DNA of 41,150 nucleotides from a virus. The position numbers and the translations under genes are program-made. Of the stretch, positions 1 to 8,386 are shown piece after piece; the stretch's first letter is position 1, and each line of letters opens with the position of its first letter. The notes under the pieces are model-generated. The model was given only the letters and a program-made list of their open reading frames with translations, was not told the origin of the DNA and ran no database searches. Location of the stretch: positions 1-41,150 of the IMG/VR virus record IMGVR_UViG_3300033141_001541. One strand, given 5' to 3'.

Positions 1-136
1 ACCCCGGAAACGGGTCCGCCTTGGAATAAATGACGTACTTTTTCAGCGCGGATTCCGCGCCCGCGTGGGCCGGGAACAAAAACCCGGCCACGAGAAAAAT
101 TGTCAAAATCGTGAATAAAAATCGCTTTGCTTTCAT
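1..136 (-). CDS. Exported protein, N-terminal fragment cut by the window edge
   Basis: The ATG at 136 is preceded by GGAG and opens a frame that runs off the left edge. It begins MKAKRFLFTILTIFLVAGFL and continues through FPAHAGAES: basic n-region, hydrophobic core and an AHA-G signal-peptidase-I-type site. It lies just downstream of the tail-fibre gene in the same direction, separated by 13 bases. Only about 45 residues are visible and no domain can be named. It could be the first part of the gene whose end is seen at the right edge, if the genome is circular. Direct joining of the two ends does not keep the frame, so this is unproven. Confidence 0.6.
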   Translation of the reverse strand, partial: MKAKRFLFTILTIFLVAGFLFPAHAGAESALKKYVIYSKADPFPG

Positions 137-149
137 TTGCTTTTTCTCC

Positions 150-1409
150 TTACATTCCGGCGGGAAAAAACCAGCCATTCATATAAATAGAGCCGGTGGC
201 AGAACTATCTGCGGCCTCTTTATATTCAACAATCTGTGAAGAATCTGTAAAGACCGGCACCGTATTTTCCATCGTTGAGCCTGTCCGTATTACTTGAATC
301 CCAGTTGTGCCTGTTTGCCCATTCACTCTGAAATAGAGATATGAAGAACCACCGGAGCCTCCCCCGTAGGCGTTTAGCAATACTTTTGTACAAAACGCAG
401 GGGCTGAAACGGTTAAATCCGTCCAGGAGTCCGGCCATTCACCACTATGTTCTTGTATATGATCGGCAGGGTTGACTTGCTCCCCGCCGTCGTGGAAAAA
501 CTCCAACAGCTGCGAACTGCCATTGGTCAGCACCCCAAAGATCGTCCTGTCATCCGTGTCCTGGTAGACACCTCCCTTGGTGCCGGAGTAATCCGGAGTC
601 ACATTTGCTGCGCGGCGGTTGATAAAGTTGGATGCTGTTAGCGTGCCCGCTGCACTTACAGTAGAATAGTCAATGGCGATATAGTGCCACTCGCTTGCGG
701 TCAGGTCATCGGAGTTGGCATTGGATCCGCCGGAACCCAAATCGAACGTGATGTTGGATGTCCAGTAGCACCAGCCCTTACCATAGAGATAGCACCCGCC
801 TGGGCCGATCGTGATGGTGTCCGTGTCCACATAGGCAAACTGAGGCCGGGAATACTGGAACATAGCGCCAAACGCGGCGGACAGGTTTCCCGGCGTCACC
901 GCCTTGTCCGTGGCGGACATGGCGATGGTTTCCGCGTCCGTGGCGGTCTCTATGATGCCCTTCTGGGAGGTTGACGCGTCCAGCGCCCCCAGGTTCCCCG
1001 GCGTCACCGCCTTGTCGGTGGCCGTCAGGGCTTGCGTCTCCGCGTCGGTCGCCGTTTCCAGGATCCCCTTGTTGGACGTGGAGGCGTCTTCCCCGCTGAT
1101 CGTCAGGGTTTCGTTGCCGCCGTCGGACCCCTCCGTCAGGTCGATCCCTTCGCCGGCCACCAGCTTGCCGTTGATATAGCCAACGGTGCTGTCGTTGCTG
1201 CTGACCAGCACGCCGGACCCGGCTTCGATGGCGTCCACCGCCGTGAACAACTCGGTCAGGTCGTCCACCAAAAGCGTCTGGATCGCGTCCTTGACGGTCG
1301 TGTCGTCGCTGTACGTTTCGATCCCGGCACCGGCGTAGATCAGGCCGGCACAGGCCAGCACGATAGGCACGGCCAGCCATAGCAACCGCTTTTTCATCTT
1401 CCTGCTCAT
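150..1409 (-). CDS. Tail fibre/receptor-binding protein with two fibre repeats and a signal-like N terminus
   Basis: 419 residues, start at 1409 behind AAGGAGG. Residues 1-28 look like a signal peptide or membrane anchor (KKRLLWLAVPIVLACAGLIY). Around residues 108-180 there are two tandem copies of a fibre repeat of about 36 residues, DAST(S)xKGIxETATDAET followed by ATDKAVTPGNL. This is the classic repeat of Phage_fiber_2-type tail fibres. The C-terminal 230 residues are rich in Gly, Ser, Thr and aromatic residues and carry AYGGGSGGSS, as expected of a beta-rich receptor-binding tip. It lies downstream of the adaptor and nozzle genes, fitting a tail fibre. The secretion-type N terminus is odd for a virion protein assembled in the cytoplasm. 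Confidence 0.75.
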   Translation of the reverse strand: MSRKMKKRLLWLAVPIVLACAGLIYAGAGIETYSDDTTVKDAIQTLLVDDLTELFTAVDAIEAGSGVLVSSNDSTVGYINGKLVAGEGIDLTEGSDGGNETLTISGEDASTSNKGILETATDAETQALTATDKAVTPGNLGALDASTSQKGIIETATDAETIAMSATDKAVTPGNLSAAFGAMFQYSRPQFAYVDTDTITIGPGGCYLYGKGWCYWTSNITFDLGSGGSNANSDDLTASEWHYIAIDYSTVSAAGTLTASNFINRRAANVTPDYSGTKGGVYQDTDDRTIFGVLTNGSSQLLEFFHDGGEQVNPADHIQEHSGEWPDSWTDLTVSAPAFCTKVLLNAYGGGSGGSSYLYFRVNGQTGTTGIQVIRTGSTMENTVPVFTDSSQIVEYKEAADSSATGSIYMNGWFFPAGM

Positions 1410-1418
1410 TTTGCCTCC

Positions 1419-3770
1419 TTACGCGCTCAAATGCCGCCGCAGCCAGATCATGCCGTCGATGTGCAGCGGATAACCCGCCAGCGCCACGTCCTGGACCCCG
1501 AACTGGACGCTCCGGGCGTTAAAGTGCTTTTCCTTCCACATGGTCGCCAGCTGATCGCCACCCAGCGAAAAATCCGCGTCCCCCAGGTCCATCAGGGCGT
1601 CCCCCACCGTGATCGAGTCGGAGATCAGCAGCTCATGGACAAACGTGTGAAACGGTGTCACGGTGCGGCCGTTGCGGTAGATTGCAATCGTGATCTCCGC
1701 GCCCGTGTACGAGCTGCCGAAGATCTGATAGTATTCAAATTCGTTGTGCTTGAACGGCAGGTAAATATAAGCCGTCCGCATCCTCGGGATGATCTGGTGC
1801 GTGCCCAAGTCCTTGTACTCGTCGCCGTCCAGCTTATAAACGAACCCGTCGGACCCTCCCATAAAAAAAGCCCCTTCGTGGTACGCAAAGCAGGTCGGGA
1901 CCATTATCACCCGGATGTCGTGCGTGTAATCGTCCGGGTCCGCGGATCCGCCGCCCTCGGATTCGGCCATTTTGATATAGACCGTGTTGTATCCCAGGCT
2001 GTCGTTGTCCCCGTAGTCCCAGGACCCGGCGCTCAGGCTGCCGGCGGTCCCTTCGGGCCACTTCACGTTGTCCACCGTTATAAAATCGGGTTCGGCTATG
2101 CCTGGATCCCCGCCGGCAGCCGCCTCCAGGTAGAACTCCCCGGCGGCGGCGGCGCTCTCCGTCCATTTGTAGGCCGACCGGACCAGCCGGTCCCGGTAGA
2201 ACTCGAACTCGCACCAGGGATACCGGAACCCCTCGCCGTTGGGCTCCACCACCGGGTACTTGATCCGGGCCACCAGGACCCGGTGCCAGTCGGGCATCAC
2301 CAGCCAGAACTGCCCGTCTGTCGGATAATAGGCCGCCAGCGCCGTGTCCGTGTCCCAGTAGTCCTCGATCCGCTTCATAATCGGGTCGTCCACCCGGGAA
2401 GCCCTCAAGTCACCGTATGCCTGGACGCCGGAGATCGGGTACACGCCGTCCCGGGAGGCGGACCACATATCATTGACCACGCTGATCAGGCAGCGATGAT
2501 TCGTCCAGACCTTCTGGAACGTCACCGGCAACGAGTACGAGCTGGGTTCGCCGCCCGTCAGCCGGGCGACGTAGGGGTGATTTTCCTTACCGTACACCAG
2601 TACGTCTTCGTAAATGTTTTCCACACCGCCGATCGGGAAACTGTTGGCGTTCCCGTCCACGGCCCCGACGTATCCGCCCCCGTCGGCCGTGCTCCAGTCC
2701 AGGTGCGTCAGGTTGCCGAACCACAACCACCCAGGGTTGTCCGGGTCGCCGGCGACGAACGGCCGCCCCAGCGCCACCGTGCCGAAAGCCCCTTTCGGCG
2801 GCATCCCGGGGCGGAGCGCTGCGATGGGCGTTTTGGTGGCGTCCGCGTGCCAGGACCCGTCATAGTAATAGGCCGTCCCGCCGCTGGCCACCGTGGTGCA
2901 GTGCACCTTGACATAGTTGGAGCTGTCGCCGCCCGTGTGCTCAATGCTGAAATAATAAGCGACGTTGGGGCTCAACTCGGTAGTAATGTCCGACTCGGTG
3001 AATGTAACACTCACCTGCTCGGACACAGAGGTCAGTTCAGAGGCATCCGCCATGAGGTCCTTGGCGGCCATTACCGAACCATTGGACACCCTGCGAATCC
3101 GAATAGTGATGGCCGATGCGCTGGGTGTTCCCTGGGCGGACAGCTCAACCGTGACGGTCGTGGGCGGTATGGTGTATCCGGCGGTCCACGCCTGGCTGGT
3201 GAACTTTACCGCGATGCGCGTATTCGTCCCGTTGCCCAGTGCCAGGGTCGTGTCGTCGGACCCGTTGAGGTTGTTGAACTGATACCCGCTGGATCCCGTG
3301 CCGTCGTCATAGGCGATCTTGATTTTGCTCACGCCGTCCAGGTACTTGATGAACGAGCCGTCCAGAAGCAGCGCCACGCCATTGTACGGCAGGATCGTCG
3401 CGTCGCCCTCCAGGGTGCCGATCAGCGTCGGGTCCAGGGAGCCGTCCAGGTAATAGATCTTATAATTGGCGTCGATTAGCAGCTCGTACTCCGTGGCGCC
3501 GATCAGCACCTTCTTGAACGCCTTCACGGCGGCGGAGGAGGCCGCGGCGGCGTTGGTGTATTTAGAGATGGCCGCCCGGCTCTTGAGGTGTCCCGCCTGG
3601 TTGTGGATGTGAAAATTGACGCATTCGGCCAGCTCGGTCGGCTTGACCTGAGTGGCTTGCTGATGATCCACAACATGAAGCCCGTGCCGCCAGCCGTCGA
3701 ACGTGAGCGCGTCCCGCTGGTAGCTCGGCGGCTTCATCTGCTTGACGGCGAACCCCGCGTAAAGACTCAT
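1419..3770 (-). CDS. Tail nozzle protein (P22 gp10/T7 gp12-like, beta-propeller type)
   Basis: 783 residues from the ATG at 3770, which overlaps the stop of the adaptor gene (ATGA) and has GGAGGG just upstream. A start 16 codons earlier is possible but lies inside the adaptor frame with no ribosome site. Features include an N-terminal CVNFHIHNQAGHLKSR segment, an early KKVLIGATEYELLIDANY strand pair, a central LGRPFVAGDPDNPGWLWFGN segment and WSASRDGVYPISG. This pattern is typical of the long beta-rich stabilisation/nozzle proteins that plug podovirus tails. Its position directly after the adaptor supports the call. Homology was judged by eye. Confidence 0.7.
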   Translation of the reverse strand: MSLYAGFAVKQMKPPSYQRDALTFDGWRHGLHVVDHQQATQVKPTELAECVNFHIHNQAGHLKSRAAISKYTNAAAASSAAVKAFKKVLIGATEYELLIDANYKIYYLDGSLDPTLIGTLEGDATILPYNGVALLLDGSFIKYLDGVSKIKIAYDDGTGSSGYQFNNLNGSDDTTLALGNGTNTRIAVKFTSQAWTAGYTIPPTTVTVELSAQGTPSASAITIRIRRVSNGSVMAAKDLMADASELTSVSEQVSVTFTESDITTELSPNVAYYFSIEHTGGDSSNYVKVHCTTVASGGTAYYYDGSWHADATKTPIAALRPGMPPKGAFGTVALGRPFVAGDPDNPGWLWFGNLTHLDWSTADGGGYVGAVDGNANSFPIGGVENIYEDVLVYGKENHPYVARLTGGEPSSYSLPVTFQKVWTNHRCLISVVNDMWSASRDGVYPISGVQAYGDLRASRVDDPIMKRIEDYWDTDTALAAYYPTDGQFWLVMPDWHRVLVARIKYPVVEPNGEGFRYPWCEFEFYRDRLVRSAYKWTESAAAAGEFYLEAAAGGDPGIAEPDFITVDNVKWPEGTAGSLSAGSWDYGDNDSLGYNTVYIKMAESEGGGSADPDDYTHDIRVIMVPTCFAYHEGAFFMGGSDGFVYKLDGDEYKDLGTHQIIPRMRTAYIYLPFKHNEFEYYQIFGSSYTGAEITIAIYRNGRTVTPFHTFVHELLISDSITVGDALMDLGDADFSLGGDQLATMWKEKHFNARSVQFGVQDVALAGYPLHIDGMIWLRRHLSA

Positions 3771-4426
3771 ACGCCCTCCAGCTCGAACAGGCCGCCCTTG
3801 TGCCGGCGCCGGCGGCATCCCCGATTATAGACCGCAGCCATGGCCCGGTCGTGGGCCATGTCCACCTTGAGGGCCTGAAACCGGACGTCCCGCTCCTGCA
3901 CGCCTAGCATCTCCATGGCCAGCCGCTCGATCATGAACTGGTCCCAGATCCCGGCAAACGGAACCGTGTCGGTCGTGTCTTCGAACTCGGTCAGGGGCTT
4001 CCAGTACTGGCAATAAACCGTGTATGTCGTGTCCGGGACCGGGAGGAACCCCACATTGCCGTCCTCGGTGACGTAAAAGTGTTCCGGCTCTGACTCGGAG
4101 TTGGTATCGTCATAATCGAACAGCACCTTGTCCGCCTCGTCCACCTGGGTCAGATACCAGTCTTCACCGTCCAGCCACACCCCGTCGTCCATGAACCCCT
4201 CGAACGAAAAGGAAGGGGTGTATTCGATCGTCCCGTCCGACAGGGTGATCGTGCCGTGGCCGTAGGCCAGGTTGGACTCCACGCGCCGCAGGTCGGCCCA
4301 TATCTCGTGCAGGATATCGTTGGCGAACGATACCAGGATGGCGTCGTCGTCGTCGCTCGCGTAGATCAGCGCGTCGGTATCCCGGACTTTGTACCGGGCC
4401 CGGGTGATGATCGTCGATAGGGTCAT
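3767..4426 (-). CDS. Head-to-tail adaptor (T7 gp11-like tail tubular protein A)
   Basis: 219 residues, with GAGGT upstream of the ATG at 4426. The N-terminal helix region (STIITRARYKVRDTDA, then FANDILHEIWADLRRVE) is followed by a beta-rich middle. A helical C-terminal part contains YWKPLTEFEDTTDTVPF and WDQFMIERLAMEMLGVQERD. The helix-beta-helix layout and the Y-x-x-P...D-x-x-P-F...I...A...ML signature are those of the podovirus adaptor that binds under the portal. Its stop overlaps the nozzle start, implying coupled translation. A basic C-terminal run (CRRRRHK) may contact DNA or neighbouring subunits. Confidence 0.75.
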   Translation of the reverse strand: MTLSTIITRARYKVRDTDALIYASDDDDAILVSFANDILHEIWADLRRVESNLAYGHGTITLSDGTIEYTPSFSFEGFMDDGVWLDGEDWYLTQVDEADKVLFDYDDTNSESEPEHFYVTEDGNVGFLPVPDTTYTVYCQYWKPLTEFEDTTDTVPFAGIWDQFMIERLAMEMLGVQERDVRFQALKVDMAHDRAMAAVYNRGCRRRRHKGGLFELEGV

Positions 4427-4430
4427 GGCG

Positions 4431-4727
4431 CTACCTCAAAATAATAATGACATACGCCCCGGAGTTCAGGGTGCAGGCCGAAAAGTCCAAAAGCGGCTTG
4501 AATCTTGCATTGCTCGGAAAGTACTTGATCCTCGAATCCCCATCGGTGCTATTTGCGTAAAATATGACAGGCCCGGTGTCCGACTGGTCCTTGATGGTGC
4601 AAATGTCGTTCGTCGCGCCCGGAACGAACTGGATCGAATCGATGTCCATCCATTCGCCGGGGTCCCAATCGGAATCAATGCCCGAAATCTCGTAGCCGTG
4701 CCTGAAAACCTTGATCGTGTTTGCCAT
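4431..4727 (-). CDS. Small beta-rich virion-associated protein, unrecognised
   Basis: 98 residues, with AAAAGGAGG seven bases before the ATG at 4727. It opens MANTIKVFRHGYEISGIDSDWDPGEWMDI and alternates short hydrophobic strands with charged turns up to GAYVIIILR. There is no signal peptide or membrane helix. It lies four bases upstream of the adaptor gene in the tail module, so a small tail or head-completion role is likely. The sequence itself does not identify a family. Confidence 0.65.
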   Translation of the reverse strand: MANTIKVFRHGYEISGIDSDWDPGEWMDIDSIQFVPGATNDICTIKDQSDTGPVIFYANSTDGDSRIKYFPSNARFKPLLDFSACTLNSGAYVIIILR

Positions 4728-4740
4728 CTCTTGCCTCCTT

Positions 4741-4899
4741 TTATGACAATGCCATGCTCATACCCATTTTATAGAATCCACCGCCGAGCCCACCGAGTGC
4801 TTCAAGAGTCGATAAAAATCCGCAAGTGATTATCAGCGGGTTGCTGTAACCTCCACCCGACGCTAAAAACCCAAACGTTAAAATTCCTAGGTTATCCAT
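4741..4899 (-). CDS. Short hydrophobic protein, 52 residues
   Basis: The ATG at 4899 overlaps the last codons of the preceding gene (CATGGATAA) and has AAAGGA nine bases upstream. The frame runs MDNLGILTFGFLASGGGYSN, then two hydrophobic Gly-rich stretches around LIITCGFL and ALGGLGGGFYKMGMSMALS, and ends at 4741. It fills an otherwise empty 165-base gap between two well-supported genes and has a coupled start. The composition suggests one or two short membrane-inserting segments. No family recognised. Confidence 0.55.
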   Translation of the reverse strand: MDNLGILTFGFLASGGGYSNPLIITCGFLSTLEALGGLGGGFYKMGMSMALS

Positions 4900-5593
4900 G
4901 CGCTGCAATCCTTTTCAGCTTTTTCCACCATATTTTCGGTTTTAAGTAGTCCGGGATCGTCAAAAAGTTCTTGATCGGCCTCAACATTTGATTGGTCTGT
5001 GATGCCTCGGACATCAGCACGCCGAGCATGGTGTATAACCGTTCAACCTCCGCCGTGGCCCCGCCCTCCGAAAGCGTCGCTCTGATAGACCCCAGGTACT
5101 GTTCCGGCTGCATAAACGATTCTTCCCAGAGCTTTTTCCCGCGCTTAAATTCATCGTGGACCAAAGCTGCAAGCCCTGTTGCCTCCTGGATTTCTTTACT
5201 GTGCTGCCCGAGCATCTTTCGCATCGTGGCAATCTCTGCCGCAACCCTGTCAAATGCGGACTGTATATTCAGCATCGTGTTTGGATGCTTGAGATTTTCC
5301 ACAACGTCCAAATTGCCCTGTCTCTTGCGGCACTCGATTAATATATAGTTGTCAATCCAAAAGTGCTCCGGGAAAAAGCCTTCGTCAAACTTCCGCTGAT
5401 ACGCCTCTGGGTAGATTTCTCGGTTCATCCAGGGGGTGTTCCCCTTGAGCATTTCCTTATAGACATCCTGGATAACCTGAACCGCCACAAGCGGCGCCAC
5501 GCCCTGCTTCGGAAGTTGGAGCCAGTGCATCAGCCTTTGAACACTTACTCCGTACTCGCCATACTTTCTTTCCAAATCGTCGATTTTAATCAT
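4892..5593 (-). CDS. Helical protein of unknown role in the tail module
   Basis: 233 residues; its ATG overlaps the stop of the next upstream gene (ATGA at 5593) and GGGACC lies upstream. It is mainly helical and highly charged. Residues 1-100 contain aromatic-rich parts (PWMNREIYPEAYQRKF, FFPEHFWIDNYILIECRKR). Residues 105-200 look like coiled coil (FDRVAAEIATMRKMLGQH, EVERLYTMLGVLMSE). It ends in a basic tail (KPKIWWKKLKRIAAHG). Lower GC than its neighbours suggests a separate origin. It may be a fibre chaperone or accessory protein because it sits between receptor-binding and tail genes, but nothing in the sequence proves this. Confidence 0.65.
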   Translation of the reverse strand: MIKIDDLERKYGEYGVSVQRLMHWLQLPKQGVAPLVAVQVIQDVYKEMLKGNTPWMNREIYPEAYQRKFDEGFFPEHFWIDNYILIECRKRQGNLDVVENLKHPNTMLNIQSAFDRVAAEIATMRKMLGQHSKEIQEATGLAALVHDEFKRGKKLWEESFMQPEQYLGSIRATLSEGGATAEVERLYTMLGVLMSEASQTNQMLRPIKNFLTIPDYLKPKIWWKKLKRIAAHG

Positions 5594-6450
5594 GCCGGGT
5601 CCCTATAATTGATGGATGAACTTGTATAGACCGTAAACCCATAGCTCTCCGTTGTATTATCGTCCTTGTAAATTTTAAATGTGTCCGGGTTTGCGGATTC
5701 GTCAATCCGCCACTCGTTTTTCGCAAAATGCCGCAGCCAGCGCAGGGTCTCCCCGACGGACCCGGCCGCCAGCGTATCCCCGTCTCCACAGGCACCTGCC
5801 CCTTTGAGCGCATCCAGGACTTCGCTCTGCACCTCTGCATCCCAAGCGGCATTCCACGGAATGGCCGTCAGCCCGGCACCAGCAGCCCCGATGTCGTCCG
5901 TCTGTGATTCGATGTCTGCCAGGTTCGCCGCAACCGTCGCGCCACTGCCAAGGTCGCCCGGGGTGCCCAACCGTGTTACCAAGTTGTCAATATCCGTCCC
6001 AATTTGTGCATCCAGGTCCAGACCTCCGGCATCACTGATCGGGAGCCCCCCGGCAGCATCGGCGGCGGCGTTAGGCAAAGCAGTCATGCCCATTCGCACG
6101 CTGTCATACGGGTCGTAGTCCACCAATGGCACATATACTCCGATCACGATCACGTCGGTCACATTGCCGCCCACCATCACGCCGTCAGCACTGGCGGCAA
6201 CCGCTGCGTCCGGCAGGTCAAGGCGGTAGTACCCGTCCCCGATATGCTCGATCCCGCCGTCGCTGTGTGCCGCATCAAGGGAGGCCAAGGCCGCTTCCGT
6301 TATACTGGTTTTCGTCGCCCCTTCCCGGCGATACCACAGGTCAATGCCAGCCGTATCATAGTCAACGCCGGTCTCGGGCGTCCCGTCACTTGAGTCAATA
6401 ATGCGGATCACAACGCTTTGATCCGTGGAGCCTTTCTTTACAGGGCGCAT
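5590..6450 (-). CDS. Putative tail/receptor-binding protein with Ala-Gly-Asp-rich middle
   Basis: 286 residues, with GGAGGGAC before the ATG at 6450. Residues 1-110 form a beta-rich head (SVVIRIIDSSDG, GIDLWYRREGA, DGYYRLDLPDAAVA, VTDVIVIGVYVPLVDYDPYD). Residues 115-215 are a long low-complexity stalk rich in Ala, Gly and Asp (LPNAAADAAGGLPISDAGG). The C-terminal 60 residues contain RWLRHFAKNEWRID and a beta pair. Head-stalk-tip proteins of this type are common among phage receptor-binding/fibre genes. It overlaps the LamG-like gene on one side and the helical gene on the other, implying one transcript. Confidence 0.65.
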   Translation of the reverse strand: MRPVKKGSTDQSVVIRIIDSSDGTPETGVDYDTAGIDLWYRREGATKTSITEAALASLDAAHSDGGIEHIGDGYYRLDLPDAAVAASADGVMVGGNVTDVIVIGVYVPLVDYDPYDSVRMGMTALPNAAADAAGGLPISDAGGLDLDAQIGTDIDNLVTRLGTPGDLGSGATVAANLADIESQTDDIGAAGAGLTAIPWNAAWDAEVQSEVLDALKGAGACGDGDTLAAGSVGETLRWLRHFAKNEWRIDESANPDTFKIYKDDNTTESYGFTVYTSSSINYRDPA

Positions 6451-7256
6451 ATCGTCCCTCCGTTAAATTGATTCAGGTTTTGCATGATAATTGGTACTAC
6501 CGAGCCAGCCCCCGCCGCCTCATACGTCCACAACTCAATCGGATCGGGCCGGAACATCTGGTAGGGGTCGAGGTGGAGGGAGAGGATTTCAGATGCAGTG
6601 GGGGCGCGGTCGAATAAATAAGCATATACTATATCGCCATCAAATGGTTCAGATGAACCATCCCCTTGCGCCCCTATTGCTCTATCGTTACCCGTGTTTG
6701 ACTTTATGTTCCCACTATTAGCAAGACCTGATCCCAGAGCGCGTTCGTTCTCATAAATCCTCTGTTCAGCGCCATCATATATAGCCGCGATTTGTACGAA
6801 CTCTTTAGCTCCTGTTTGCCCCGAATGGTTATAATTCAATGATGAAGAAGCGTGTACTCTAAAACGCCATGTATTGGTATTAGCATACATGAGCCGAAAC
6901 TGCCCTACATTGTCCCTATCTCCATCAAATACAAAATAGGTCGTGTCAGGAGAACCGCTTGGATTAAAATTGGGGATCAAGCCGACTACGATACCAACCT
7001 GATCCCCTGTAATGTCTATTGAAGGTGAGTATAAAAGCGTTGCCCCCGCAGACGTTGAGTCCAAAGCTGTGCCCTTGGTAGATACTGACCATGAAGCGTT
7101 TGCTAGTAGGGTTGCATTATTACCGTTTCCTGAGCGATCATAGGCTCGTTTCCCACGTCCTTCATTAAACAACCACGCACCCACCAATCCCTTTGCAAGC
7201 GGATGATGCTTATTCAGTACCGCCCCAACCGGCGGCTTTAGAATATATCGGCTCAT
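6438..7256 (-). CDS. LamG/concanavalin-A-like lectin-domain virion protein
   Basis: 272 residues. After a short N-terminal part, residues 18-240 show the laminin-G-like jelly-roll pattern: GLVGAWLFNEGRGKRAYDRS, then GNGNNATL, strands such as VGIVVGLIPNF and RLMYANTNTWRFRVHASSS, QIAAIYDGAEQRIYENERA and a final DGDIVYAYLFDRAPTASEI. The 'AW-F-E-G-G--DRSGNGN' opening is the usual signature of such domains in phage tail and adhesion proteins. It probably binds host surface glycans. The DNA is relatively AT-rich, suggesting domain exchange. The start overlaps the TAG of the upstream gene. Confidence 0.8.
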   Translation of the reverse strand: MSRYILKPPVGAVLNKHHPLAKGLVGAWLFNEGRGKRAYDRSGNGNNATLLANASWSVSTKGTALDSTSAGATLLYSPSIDITGDQVGIVVGLIPNFNPSGSPDTTYFVFDGDRDNVGQFRLMYANTNTWRFRVHASSSLNYNHSGQTGAKEFVQIAAIYDGAEQRIYENERALGSGLANSGNIKSNTGNDRAIGAQGDGSSEPFDGDIVYAYLFDRAPTASEILSLHLDPYQMFRPDPIELWTYEAAGAGSVVPIIMQNLNQFNGGTICAL

Positions 7257-7259
7257 AAT

Positions 7260-7694
7260 CTAAAACTCGAAGTTGACCGCTCTGTCTTCGTCTTCGGCAT
7301 CGGTGCTGAATTCCAGCACGGCCACCAGCCTCAAATCGCTGATGTCAAAATCCGCCTGGTCGCTCGGCCAGTTGGTGTTGTCGTCGCTTTCTTCGAGATA
7401 GAGATAGGCATACCCGTCCGTGCTGTTAACGTCCGCCGTCATCTCGAAGTAGCCCTTGATGCCCCAGTACAGATTCGAGGTGTTGTCGATCACGCTTCCC
7501 TCGACTTCCCCCTCGTCAGCGATTGTCTCACCCGCACCGAAACCAAGGTCCTCCGTGATAACCGTTCCGTAGGACAAATCGCCGGACGACAACTTCCAGG
7601 GAAGCAACCGAATAGCAATCCTCGCGCCGCTGTCATAGGTCAGCGTCTGGTCGGCGCCCCACTTCATCCTCAGTCGATAGTATTTTGCTAACAC
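7260..7694 (-). CDS. Beta-rich tail-module protein of unknown function
   Basis: 144 residues starting with GTG at 7694, chosen because AGGAGGGAGACA directly precedes it. It shows alternating strands (KYYRLRMKWGADQTLTYDSG, GYFEMTADVNSTDGYAYLYL), an acidic stretch EESDDNTNWPSDQADFDISD and an ending AVNFEF. There is no signal peptide. It is placed between the LamG protein and a 97-residue helical protein. The composition resembles small structural proteins attached to fibres or baseplates. No family is claimed. Confidence 0.6.
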   Translation of the reverse strand: MLAKYYRLRMKWGADQTLTYDSGARIAIRLLPWKLSSGDLSYGTVITEDLGFGAGETIADEGEVEGSVIDNTSNLYWGIKGYFEMTADVNSTDGYAYLYLEESDDNTNWPSDQADFDISDLRLVAVLEFSTDAEDEDRAVNFEF

Positions 7695-7704
7695 TGTCTC
7701 CCTC

Positions 7705-7998
7705 CTAACTGTTCAAATAAGCGTCAAGGCTGGATTGCAGATCGGAACAAAGGGTCCCGAAAGCGGCTTTGTTGTAAACCGCTCTTTCCGCAATCACCTT
7801 GTCGACAGCTTCTTTGATTTTCTTTTGAAGTACGGTTTGAACTGCACTCATGGTATCGCCTTCAACGTATCGCTTGGAAAACGCCTGGTTGAGAATCTCC
7901 ACGCCGTCTTCCTGCACGACCACATCGACGGTAACATCAAACTCCGCCGGTGAAATCTGCGTTACCGTGCCTTTCGTTACTTGAGTTGTGTATGCCAT
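7705..7998 (-). CDS. Small tail-module protein, unrecognised
   Basis: 97 residues behind TTGGAGGATAAAGCGA and ATG at 7998. The first half is beta-rich (TTQVTKGTVTQISPAEFDVTV, VVQEDGVEILNQAF). The second half is a long helix (SAVQTVLQKKIKEAVDKVIAER, then DLQSSLDAYL). It is cytosolic in character. It forms the upstream boundary of the receptor-binding cluster. Function unknown; a chaperone or virion accessory protein is possible. Confidence 0.6.
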   Translation of the reverse strand: MAYTTQVTKGTVTQISPAEFDVTVDVVVQEDGVEILNQAFSKRYVEGDTMSAVQTVLQKKIKEAVDKVIAERAVYNKAAFGTLCSDLQSSLDAYLNS

Positions 7999-8038
7999 TC
8001 GCTTTATCCTCCAAATTTATTCTGATGTTTTTCGTGCG

Positions 8039-8386
8039 TTATTCTACTCTTGTGGCGTTAATGTTTTCGATGAGGCCATTGCCGTATTCATAATGGTTGC
8101 CGTCTCCATTATAGGCGCGTCCTCCCCAGACGCCGCCTTGCCGCTCCCACCACTCGCCCAGGCAGCGATGGGATTCACAATCCCGCAGATATTCTCCCGT
8201 TTCCCGGTCGAACAGGTTCAAATCAACCGCCAACCGGTCGTGGTGCTTGCTGGTCTTGCTGCCGTATGGGCACCGCGGGTCACGATAGGCATCACCAAGC
8301 GTGACCTCAAAACCAAGCTCAAAGGCCATGTCAATCAGCCGGGGAACCATTCTCGTGAACGCGATCTGTTTCTCTTTCAGCGTCAT
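8039..8386 (-). CDS. M15-family peptidase (VanY/D-Ala-D-Ala carboxypeptidase-like endolysin)
   Basis: 115 residues, start at 8386 after AGAGGACACAGC. The motif SKHHDRLAVDLNLF contains the S-x-H-x-x-x-x-A-x-D zinc-binding signature of peptidase M15. WGGRAYNGDGNHYEYG carries the second His for zinc near residue 98. An EK-x-F-x-RMVPRLIDMAFELGFEV opening matches the family's N-terminal helix. Such proteins cut peptide cross-links in peptidoglycan and serve as phage endolysins. No signal peptide is present, so it would need a holin; the membrane protein at 8669-8896 is the obvious partner. Confidence 0.85.
   Translation of the reverse strand: MTLKEKQIAFTRMVPRLIDMAFELGFEVTLGDAYRDPRCPYGSKTSKHHDRLAVDLNLFDRETGEYLRDCESHRCLGEWWERQGGVWGGRAYNGDGNHYEYGNGLIENINATRVE

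Noticed and set aside
1431-3479. Long open frame on the plus strand opposite the nozzle gene
   Set aside because: It mirrors the minus-strand gene, is rich in Arg, His, Pro and Val as expected of a shadow frame in GC-rich DNA, and has no ribosome site.
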